Assembly: GCA_938003515.1 (NCBI GenBank)
Contig: CALKYL010000367.1
Span: 1 to 7,240, forward strand
Source of the DNA: an uncultured bacterium
GTDB taxonomy: Bacteria; Planctomycetota; UBA1135; UBA2386
Direction: 5' to 3'
DNA length: 7,240 nt
The translations under genes and the position numbers were made by a program. Below, piece by piece: positions 1-6,069 of this stretch; within the stretch, counting starts at the first letter, position 1; the number at the start of each line of letters is the position of its first letter. Under the pieces are notes generated by a model. It saw only the letters and a list, made by a program, of their open reading frames with translations. It ran no database searches and had not been told where the DNA came from.

Positions 1-1395
1 GAGCTCGCCTCGCACCTCGACGTTGAGCAGTTTGAGGAGCACAAGCAGGAGAGGTTCGACGTTATCGACGAGGTCTACGACCTCGTCCGCCCGCTGATGC
101 GCGCGATGAAGGAGGCGACCTCCGGGCCGCGCCAGGTCGCCGAGCTCGAGGACCGGCTCGAGGCGGTGCGCGAACGCCGGCGCGTCGCGCAGCTGGCCGC
201 CGAACAGGTCCGCGCGACGCGCGACGCCCTCGACCCGCAGAGCGACGCCTACGAGGAGGTCGAGCGCGAGCTGCAGCAGCGCTGGGAGCCGCTGCTCAAC
301 GAACTCGGCAGCGAGATCCTGGTCCTGAACGCCAACCTGCAGCGCTTGCGCGACGAGCAGCAGCCGCTGGTGACGAGCGTGACCGACACCGTGCAGCGCT
401 TCCTGCAGTCGAGCGGGCTCAGCCTCGTCCTGTCGGTGCTGGTCTTCGTCGCCGTCTACTTCGGGCTGCGCTTCGTCGGGGACCGACTGCTGCGGCGCCG
501 GCGGCGCCGGGCCGAGTTCTCGGTGCGGCTGTTCGAGGTGCTCGTGCAGGTCGCGACGCTGCTGGTCGCCGTCGCGGCGACGCTGGTCGTGCCCTACGCA
601 CGCAACGACTGGCTGCTTCTCGGCGTCGCGATCGTGTTCCTGCTCGGCGCCGGCTGGGTCGTCGTCAAGATGGCGCCCCAGTTCGTCGAGCAGTTCCGCC
701 TGATCCTCAACGTCGGCCCCGTGCGCGAGGGCGAACGCATCCTGATCGGCGGCCTGCCGTTCCGCGTCGACGCGCTGCGCTTCCAGTCGCGCCTCGTCAA
801 CCCGGAGCTCGCCGGCGGAGCGCTGCGGGTGCCGGTCAAGGAGCTGATCGGCCAGCGCTCGCGCCCGATCGGCGAGGGCGAACCCTGGTTCCCGTGCCGC
901 CAGGGCGACGTGGTCGCGCTCGCGGACGGCACGGTCGGCGTCGTCAAGCTGCAGACCCCCGAGGTCGTGCTCGTGGCCGAGCGCCACGACGCGCCGAAGA
1001 GCTATCCGACCACGGCGTTCCTGCAGCAGAACCCGCGCAACCTGTCGCGGGGCTTCGAGATCGTGCTGCGCTTCGGCCTGGACTACCGCCACCAGCAGGA
1101 CGCGACCGACAAGGTGCCGCAGGCGCTGCAGCGCGCCGTGCACGACGGGCTCGCGGCGATCACCGCGCCGGGCCAGCTGCGGCACGTGCACGTCGAGCTG
1201 ACGGCGGCCGGCTCGAGCTCGCTCGACTTCGCGGTGATCGTCGAACTCGACGGCAGCGCCGCCGAGCGCTACCACGAGCTGTCGCGGCGGGTCAACGTGC
1301 TCCTGGTCGCGGCCTGCAACGAGCACGGCTTCGGCATCCCGTTCCCGCAGCTGACCGTGCACCGCGGCGGCGCGGCGACGCCCGCGCGCGGCTGA
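1..1395 (+). CDS. MscS-like mechanosensitive-channel family protein, 5' end outside window
   Basis: This is an inner-membrane protein related to small-conductance mechanosensitive channels, which open under membrane tension to release solutes. The reading frame is open to the left edge, so the gene is 5'-truncated by the window; the in-frame ATG at 97 lies inside a continuous helical stretch and is probably internal. In order, 464 visible residues show: a charged, Glu/Arg/Gln-rich coiled coil (to about base 410); three hydrophobic helices (about 418-480, 526-594, 607-675), the first followed by a run of arginines; two beta-domain-like segments (721-855 and 895-1029), each with an R-x-G start and a late proline; and an alpha/beta C-terminal domain ending in GIPFPQLTVH (1333-1362), which matches the typical MscS carboxyl end. 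The fold class is well supported. Gating by tension is inferred from the family. The coiled coil may sense or scaffold rather than form the pore. Confidence 0.85.
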   Translation, partial: ELASHLDVEQFEEHKQERFDVIDEVYDLVRPLMRAMKEATSGPRQVAELEDRLEAVRERRRVAQLAAEQVRATRDALDPQSDAYEEVERELQQRWEPLLNELGSEILVLNANLQRLRDEQQPLVTSVTDTVQRFLQSSGLSLVLSVLVFVAVYFGLRFVGDRLLRRRRRRAEFSVRLFEVLVQVATLLVAVAATLVVPYARNDWLLLGVAIVFLLGAGWVVVKMAPQFVEQFRLILNVGPVREGERILIGGLPFRVDALRFQSRLVNPELAGGALRVPVKELIGQRSRPIGEGEPWFPCRQGDVVALADGTVGVVKLQTPEVVLVAERHDAPKSYPTTAFLQQNPRNLSRGFEIVLRFGLDYRHQQDATDKVPQALQRAVHDGLAAITAPGQLRHVHVELTAAGSSSLDFAVIVELDGSAAERYHELSRRVNVLLVAACNEHGFGIPFPQLTVHRGGAATPARG

Positions 1396-1498
1396 CGCGG
1401 GGCGCGACCGGAAAACGGCGCCGCGCGGGTGTGACGCGCGCGCCCGCCGCGCACTGGAGGTGTCGGCGCCGTTCGGCGCCCGCCCCCTCCAGGACCTC
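1396..1498. other. Intergenic gap between the MscS-like gene and the propeller gene
   Basis: This 103-base non-coding gap contains GC-rich inverted repeats (GGCGCC at 1417-1422, 1465-1470 and 1475-1480; GCGGG at 1425-1429 facing CCCGC at 1443-1447). No T-run follows any of them, so a classical intrinsic terminator is not supported. I see no convincing -35/-10 pair. A GTG at 1460 could extend the downstream gene by 13 codons, but the GGAGG beside it overlaps the GTG and is too close to act as its ribosome site. Confidence 0.6.
1465..1480 (+). repeat. GGCGCC tetraloop hairpin in the leader of the propeller gene
   Basis: Two self-complementary GGCGCC boxes are separated by GTTC, so the RNA can fold a perfect 6-base-pair stem with a 4-base loop. 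It ends 18 bases before the chosen ATG at 1499. It could be the end of the upstream transcript's structure or a 5'-leader hairpin; with this GC content it may also be chance. Confidence 0.3.
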
Positions 1499-2707
1499 AT
1501 GACCACGCTCCGACTCCGCCGGCTCGCCGGCCTCGCGCTGGCGGCGTGCGCCGTCGCCCAGACGGTGCTCCCCCCCTCCAGCGGCTACTACGAGGTCGTC
1601 GATCTCGGCAAGATGCCTGGCGTCGACGACTACGGCGGCATCGCGTTCCCGCCGGGCGAGCCCCACACGCTGCTGACGTCGGCCTACGGGAGCGGCGAGA
1701 TCCGCGCCGTGCCGCTCGTGCGCGGCGGCCAGGGCCGCATCGTCGGCTCCGGTCCGTCGACGGTGCGCGCGACCGTCGGCGGCAACGACGGCGGCCTCGC
1801 GTTCGGACCGGGCGGCGTCCTGTTCTTCACCTGGTACGGCCCGAACCGGCTCGGCCAGATCGAGCCGGGCAGCAGCAGCCCCGATCGCGTGCTCGACCTC
1901 GGCCCGCTCGGCGTCTCCGGCACCGTCGGCACCTGCGCCTTCGTGCCTCCCGGCCGGCAGGGCGCCGGCCGGTTCAAGGTCGCGAGCTACGCCGGCAGCC
2001 GCGTCCACGACCTGACGCTCGTGCCCGACGGCAACGGCACCTTCTCGATCGCCTCGGTGTCCCCGGGCGTGCAGATCCAGGGCGGACCGGAGGGCATGGT
2101 CTACCCGCCGCTCGGCTCGCCGCTGCTCGGCCAGAGCGTGCTCGTCGCCGAGTGGGACACGGGCGGCGTCACCGCCTACTCGACCGACCAGAACGGCGAC
2201 CCGATGCCCGCGAGCCGCCAGCTCGTCGTCGCCGGTCTCGGCGCGACCGGCGGCGGCGCGATCGACCCGGTGTCCGGCGACTTCCTGTTCACCGCCGGCA
2301 ACGGCCACCTCGTCGCGCTGCGCCTCGGCGCGACCTGCGGCGCGATCACGAGCTACGGCCAGGCGACGCCCGGCGCGGCCGGCACGCCGCGGCTGACCGG
2401 CGTCGGCTGCGCCCGGCTCGGCGAGGTCGTCACGCTGCGCGTCGACGGACCCCCGAACGGCGTCGGCGTGCTCGCGCTCGGCTCGTTCCCCGTGAACGTG
2501 CCGTTCCAGGGGCTGACGGTGCTCACCAACCTCGAGGTGGTGATCGGCAGCGGACTCGGGGGCACCGGCGTGATGGTCGCGCCGCTCTATCTGCCTGCGA
2601 CGCCGAGCCTCGGCAACCGCCACTTCTACTTCCAGGCCGCCTACCTCGACCCGACGACACCGAGCGGCCTGACGGCGACGGCCGGGCTCGACCTCTGGGT
2701 GCGCTGA
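1499..2707 (+). CDS. Exported beta-propeller protein with planctomycete-type C-terminal module
   Basis: The protein has 402 residues from ATG 1499. This start is preferred over GTG 1460 because it puts a compact export signal at the very N-terminus (basic RLRR, then a hydrophobic LAGLALAACAVA) and has AGGA at 1491-1494. Cleavage could be by signal peptidase I after AVA (residue 20) or by signal peptidase II at Cys17, since LAAC fits a lipobox. Residues about 30-278 hold five similar strand units, each starting with a Gly-rich turn, a hydrophobic stretch and Pro-Pro-Gly or similar (about 46, 98, 144, 198, 250), as in NHL/SMP-30-like propellers. Residues about 285-402 form a separate beta-rich module ending near FYFQAAYLDP and GLTATAGLDLWVR; I recognise this ending from many secreted planctomycete proteins. 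No catalytic residues are evident, so ligand and role are unknown. Cys146, Cys280 and Cys304 could form a disulfide outside the cytoplasm. Confidence 0.82.
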   Translation: MTTLRLRRLAGLALAACAVAQTVLPPSSGYYEVVDLGKMPGVDDYGGIAFPPGEPHTLLTSAYGSGEIRAVPLVRGGQGRIVGSGPSTVRATVGGNDGGLAFGPGGVLFFTWYGPNRLGQIEPGSSSPDRVLDLGPLGVSGTVGTCAFVPPGRQGAGRFKVASYAGSRVHDLTLVPDGNGTFSIASVSPGVQIQGGPEGMVYPPLGSPLLGQSVLVAEWDTGGVTAYSTDQNGDPMPASRQLVVAGLGATGGGAIDPVSGDFLFTAGNGHLVALRLGATCGAITSYGQATPGAAGTPRLTGVGCARLGEVVTLRVDGPPNGVGVLALGSFPVNVPFQGLTVLTNLEVVIGSGLGGTGVMVAPLYLPATPSLGNRHFYFQAAYLDPTTPSGLTATAGLDLWVR

Positions 2708-2768
2708 GGGCCCGGGCATGCGCCGCTTCCGCCTCGGCCGGCGGCCGCTACAGTGCCGCCCGACGCCC
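2708..2768. other. Gap between the propeller gene and the kinase gene
   Basis: This 61-base stretch separates the propeller stop from the preferred kinase start. It holds GAGGG (2706-2710) placed 7 bases before ATG 2718, and the candidate TACAGT box. No terminator-like hairpin with a T-run is present, so read-through from the propeller gene is possible. Confidence 0.5.
2727..2754 (+). promoter_or_regulatory. Candidate promoter for the kinase gene
   Basis: TACAGT at 2749-2754 matches four of six bases of the sigma-70 -10 box, with TTCCGC (2727-2732) 16 bases upstream as a weak -35. Transcription would start near 2761, giving a leader of only about 8 bases before ATG 2769. This would be a near-leaderless message and would exclude the ATG at 2718. 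The match is weak and rests on sequence resemblance only. Confidence 0.28.
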
Positions 2769-5423
2769 ATGCCGCAGCCGGCGCCCGACCCGCTCGAGGA
2801 CCTGCTCGCCGACGCGCTCGCCGCGTTCGACGACGGCGGCGAACCGGCCCTGGCGGCCTTCGTCGCGGCGAACCCCGCCCACCGCGCGGCCCTCGAACGC
2901 GGCCTGCAGCGCTGCCGGCAGATGGGCCTGCTCGGCGGCGCGCCCGCGGCGCGCGAGTTCCCGGACCACCTCGGCGAGTTCCGGCTGCTGCGCCGGCTCG
3001 GCAGCGGCGGCATGGGCGTCGTCTACGAGGCCGAGCAGACCTCGCTGCAGCGCCGCGTCGCGCTCAAGGTGGTGCGGCCCGAGCTGCTCTACTTCGAGGG
3101 CGCGCGCGAACGCTTCCGCCGCGAGATCGAGGCGGTCGCGAGGCTGCAGCACCCGGCGATCGTGCCGGTGCTCGCGTCGGGCGAGCAGGACGGCCTGGCG
3201 TGGTACGCTGTGGAGCTGCTCGACGGCCACAGCGCCCACGAGATCTGCCTCGCGCTGCAGGACCGCGACCCGGCGACCCTGACCGGCGCCGACCTGCGCC
3301 GCGTGCTCGGCAGCGCGTCCGAGACCGGCACCGACCCGCTCGCCGGCGCGTGGTGGCAGGTCGCGACGCGCGTCGTGCACGCCGTCGCGCTCGGGGTGCG
3401 GCACGCGCACGTGCGCGGCATCGTGCACCGCGACATCAAGCCCGGCAACATCGTGCTGACGACCGACGGCCGACCGGTGCTGCTCGACTTCGGCATCGCG
3501 ATGGTGGCGGGCGGCCGCGAGTTCACGCGCACGGGCAGCACGCCGGGGTCGCCGGCGTTCATGTCCCCCGAGCAGCTGCGCGGCGACGCGGTCGACGAGC
3601 GCACCGACGTCTACTCGCTCGGCGCGACCCTGTGGCAGCTGCTGGCCCTGTCGCCGCCGTTCGCCGGCGTCGACGACCTCGAACGCATCCGGAACGGCGA
3701 CGTGCCGAGCCTGCGCGCGAAGAACCGCGACGTGCCGCCCGAGCTGGTGCTGGTGGTCGAGACCGCGATGGACCGCGACCGCGAACGCCGTTACCCCGAC
3801 GTCCAGGCGTTCGCGGACGACCTGCAGGCGGTGCTGCACCGGCGGCCGATCCGCGCCCGGCGGCTCGGCCTCGCGCTGCGCCTGACCCGCTGGTGCCAGC
3901 GCCACCGCGTCGCCGCCACCGCGCTCGCCGCGGCCGCCATCGTCGTCGTGCTTTCGCCGTTCGTCTTCGCGTGGCGCGAGCGCGCGGTCAACCGCGAGCT
4001 CGCGGCCGCGGTCCGGAACGCCGACGAGAGCCTCGAGCAGTCGCTCGACGCCATCTACGGGCTGCTCGTGCGCGTCGGCGAGGACCGGCTTCGCTTCGTG
4101 CCCGCCGCCGAACGCATGGCCGTCGAGTCGCTCGCCGACGCGGCGCGCATGTACCGCAAGCTGCTGCCGCGCCACCCGGACCACCTGCGCATGCACGTCG
4201 AGGCGGGCAAGGCGATGTCGCGCTTCGCCGACGCGCAGCTGCGGCTCGGTCGCGCCGACGACGCGATCGCGACGCTGCGCGAGGCGATCGGCTGGCTCTC
4301 GCGCGACGGACAGGTCGTGCACGCGTCGTGGCGCAACGCGCGCTCGATCCTGTGGCTGAACCTCGGCTCCGCGCTGCGCAGCACCGGCGCGATCGACGAC
4401 GCCGTCGCCAGCTTCGCGGCCGCCGCGCGCGACATCGACTCGATCGCGTCCGATCCGGTCTTCGCGGTGCACGTCGAGCGCTCCCGGCTGCAGCTGCTCG
4501 TCGAACACGCGGACCTCGCGGCGGGTCGCTACCCCGCGCGCGAGCTCGAGCTGCGCCAGGACGCGGTCCGGTTCGCGCGCGAGCTCGCGCAGCGCCATGC
4601 GGACGACGTGCTGCGGCCGCACGTGCTCGTGGTCCAGCTCGACGGCCTCGCGACCGCGCTGGTGCAGGCCCAGCGCTACGACGACGCGCTGCCGCTCGCC
4701 GAGGAGGCCCTCGCGCTCGCGCGCGCGCTGCCCGCGGACGCGCAGGTGTGGCCGACGCCGCCGCTGCTCGTCGCCGACGTGCTCGAGACGCTGGGCACGC
4801 TGCACGTGCACCGGCGCGACCAGCGCGCCGTGCCGGCCCTGAAGGAGTGCCTCGCGCTGCGCGAGGCGGGCCTCGCCGCGTTCCCGGCCAACGTGCAGAT
4901 CCGGTCGGACGTCGCGGCCGCGCTGCACAACCTCGCCTGGATGAACTTCCACCAGGAGCTGTACGACGCGGCGGTCGAGCGCCTCGACCGCGCGATCGAG
5001 CTCCAGCGCCAGGTGCTCGCCGAGATGCCGAACTTCGACCAGGCGCTGGACTACCTCCGTAACCACCTGACCGTTCGCGGCCGCTGCCTCGACCGCCTCG
5101 GCCGCCGCGGCGAGCTCGAGGCCAACGCCGAACGCGTAGCCGAGCTGCCCGGGCCGATGTCGCAGCGCGTCGCCGCGACCCAGTGGCTGATGGTCGTGCG
5201 CGCGCTCGACCGGAGCGAACCGCCGCCGCGGCCCGACGACGCGCACCGCCGCACGTGCCTCGATCGGGCGATGGCCTGTCTGGTCGCGGCCGAGCAGCTC
5301 GGCTGGGGCCGCGGCAACCGCCTGGACCAGGCGCTCTACGACCCGTTGCGCGGCCGGCCCGAATTCGACGCGTTGCTCGCGCGCCTCGCCGCGGACGCCG
5401 GGCGCCCGGCCGCGAGCCGCTGA
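2769..5423 (+). CDS. Transmembrane Hanks-type Ser/Thr protein kinase with TPR-like C-terminal region
   Basis: This kinase transfers phosphate from ATP to Ser/Thr of partner proteins; it has 884 residues from ATG 2769. Residues 1-65 are a helical leader common in planctomycete kinases. The kinase domain (about 70-355) is intact: glycine loop GSGGMGVVYEA (78-88), VALK lysine 100, helix-C Glu119, HRDIKPGN (220-227), DFG (240-242), SPEQ (266-269) and DVYSLG (280-285). Thr/Ser at 253-258 are likely activation-loop sites. The segment between the hinge (VELLDG, 148-153) and HRD is about 25-30 residues longer than in PknB. A basic RRPIRARR stretch precedes a single membrane helix (about 381-402). TPR-like helical pairs fill about 445-795, and the tail ends in DPLRGRPEFDALL. 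The kinase should face the cytoplasm with the TPR part on the other side. An ATG at 2718 with GAGGG (2706-2710) would add 17 residues; I prefer 2769 because the added part is Arg-rich and unlike kinase N-termini. Confidence 0.93.
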   Translation: MPQPAPDPLEDLLADALAAFDDGGEPALAAFVAANPAHRAALERGLQRCRQMGLLGGAPAAREFPDHLGEFRLLRRLGSGGMGVVYEAEQTSLQRRVALKVVRPELLYFEGARERFRREIEAVARLQHPAIVPVLASGEQDGLAWYAVELLDGHSAHEICLALQDRDPATLTGADLRRVLGSASETGTDPLAGAWWQVATRVVHAVALGVRHAHVRGIVHRDIKPGNIVLTTDGRPVLLDFGIAMVAGGREFTRTGSTPGSPAFMSPEQLRGDAVDERTDVYSLGATLWQLLALSPPFAGVDDLERIRNGDVPSLRAKNRDVPPELVLVVETAMDRDRERRYPDVQAFADDLQAVLHRRPIRARRLGLALRLTRWCQRHRVAATALAAAAIVVVLSPFVFAWRERAVNRELAAAVRNADESLEQSLDAIYGLLVRVGEDRLRFVPAAERMAVESLADAARMYRKLLPRHPDHLRMHVEAGKAMSRFADAQLRLGRADDAIATLREAIGWLSRDGQVVHASWRNARSILWLNLGSALRSTGAIDDAVASFAAAARDIDSIASDPVFAVHVERSRLQLLVEHADLAAGRYPARELELRQDAVRFARELAQRHADDVLRPHVLVVQLDGLATALVQAQRYDDALPLAEEALALARALPADAQVWPTPPLLVADVLETLGTLHVHRRDQRAVPALKECLALREAGLAAFPANVQIRSDVAAALHNLAWMNFHQELYDAAVERLDRAIELQRQVLAEMPNFDQALDYLRNHLTVRGRCLDRLGRRGELEANAERVAELPGPMSQRVAATQWLMVVRALDRSEPPPRPDDAHRRTCLDRAMACLVAAEQLGWGRGNRLDQALYDPLRGRPEFDALLARLAADAGRPAASR
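5397..5410. repeat. Perfect 14-base palindrome at the convergent gene junction
   Basis: GCCGGGCGCCCGGC is its own reverse complement and lies in the last codons of the kinase gene, 10 bases before its stop. Either strand's RNA can fold GCCGG/CCGGC around a GCGC loop. No T-run follows on either side, so it is not a textbook terminator, but its place at the end of two converging genes separated by four bases makes a role in 3'-end formation possible. Confidence 0.3.
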
Positions 5424-5427
5424 CCCG

Positions 5428-6069
5428 TCAACCGCGCGTATCGCCGCCGTCGACCAGGAGCGCGAGCCGGGAGATGCCGCGGTAGACGAGGTTGCGCACC
5501 GCGCCCTCGCTGCGGCCCATGCGCTCGGCGATCTCGGCGTGGCTCAGCCCGCACAGCTTGTGCAGCGTGACCGCCTCCCGGTAGTCGTCGGGCAACAGGT
5601 CGAACGCCGCCTCGACCCGCGCGATCATCTGCTGCTGGTCCAGGTCCTCGCTCGGCGTGACCAGCGTGCGGTAGGCCGGCAGGAACGTGCTGTGCTCCGG
5701 CAGCGGCTGCTGCTTTCTGCGGTCGCGCTTCTGGGCGCGCTGCGCGCGGTGCTGCATCCTGAGCTTGTTCTCGGCGCGTGCGTAGAGCCAGTGCTTGAAC
5801 GGCGCCTCGCCGCGGAACTCGAAGCCGCCGAGGTCCTCGAGCACCTCGCGGCAGACCGACTGCACGACGTCGGGAGCGTCGAGCAGCTGGCGCAGTTCGG
5901 CGCCCATGCGCAGCCGCACGAACGCCTCGAGCCCGGGCAGGTGGCGCACGAGCAGCTGCTCGACGGCCGCGCGGTCCTGCCGCGCGGCGGCGGCGACCAG
6001 CGCCTCGGTCGAGCTCGGGTCGACGACCGGCGGGCCGCCGCCGCGCAGCGCGTCCGGCACGTCGCTCAT
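5428..6069 (-). CDS. ECF-type RNA polymerase sigma factor
   Basis: This 213-residue sigma factor directs RNA polymerase to a special promoter set. Start ATG at 6069 reads MSDVPDALRG; the same frame stays open far upstream, but that part is Arg/Ala/Gly-rich and antisense-like, lying over the heme-protein gene, so it is a shadow. Region 2 spans about residues 22-118, with DAPDVVQS (64-71) at the core-binding helix and FRGEAPFKHWLYARAENK (85-102) after it. A basic linker (106-121) leads to region 4 (about 147-206), with LPDDYREAVTLH and the helix-turn-helix LSHAEIAERMGRSEGAVRNL (175-194). No extra C-terminal domain is present, and no anti-sigma gene is in view. It overlaps the upstream heme-protein gene by four bases, so the two are probably translated together. 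A GGGGTG stretch (6073-6078, - strand) may help ribosome binding. Its target promoters are unknown. Confidence 0.93.
   Translation of the reverse strand: MSDVPDALRGGGPPVVDPSSTEALVAAAARQDRAAVEQLLVRHLPGLEAFVRLRMGAELRQLLDAPDVVQSVCREVLEDLGGFEFRGEAPFKHWLYARAENKLRMQHRAQRAQKRDRRKQQPLPEHSTFLPAYRTLVTPSEDLDQQQMIARVEAAFDLLPDDYREAVTLHKLCGLSHAEIAERMGRSEGAVRNLVYRGISRLALLVDGGDTRG
6066..6069 (-). promoter_or_regulatory. ATGA stop/start overlap coupling heme protein and sigma factor
   Basis: On the - strand the sigma start ATG (6069-6067) overlaps the heme-protein stop TGA (6068-6066). This 4-base ATGA arrangement usually means the second gene is translated by ribosomes ending on the first. Confidence 0.85.

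Noticed and set aside
1425..1447. GCGGG/CCCGC inverted repeat as a terminator of the MscS-like gene
   Set aside because: Five-base stem, 13-base loop and no T-run; not enough to call a terminator at this GC content.
1292..3013. 573-codon frame antisense to the propeller gene
   Set aside because: Low-complexity Arg/Ala/Gly/Glu composition, crosses three genes and has no domain; the + strand frame has a signal peptide and repeats.
1546..3282. 578-codon + strand frame across propeller and kinase genes
   Set aside because: Arg-rich shadow frame with no motif; it would overlap both well-supported genes.
2753..5062. Long open frame on the same strand as the kinase, shifted (769 codons)
   Set aside because: It is extremely Arg/Ala/Pro-rich with no domain, while the overlapping frame contains every kinase motif.
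2748..5246. Very long open frame antisense to the kinase (832 codons)
   Set aside because: It is rich in Arg, Ala, Val, Gly and His with no recognisable domain, and mirrors the codon pattern of the kinase gene. Such antisense frames are expected in very GC-rich genes because stop codons are rare.
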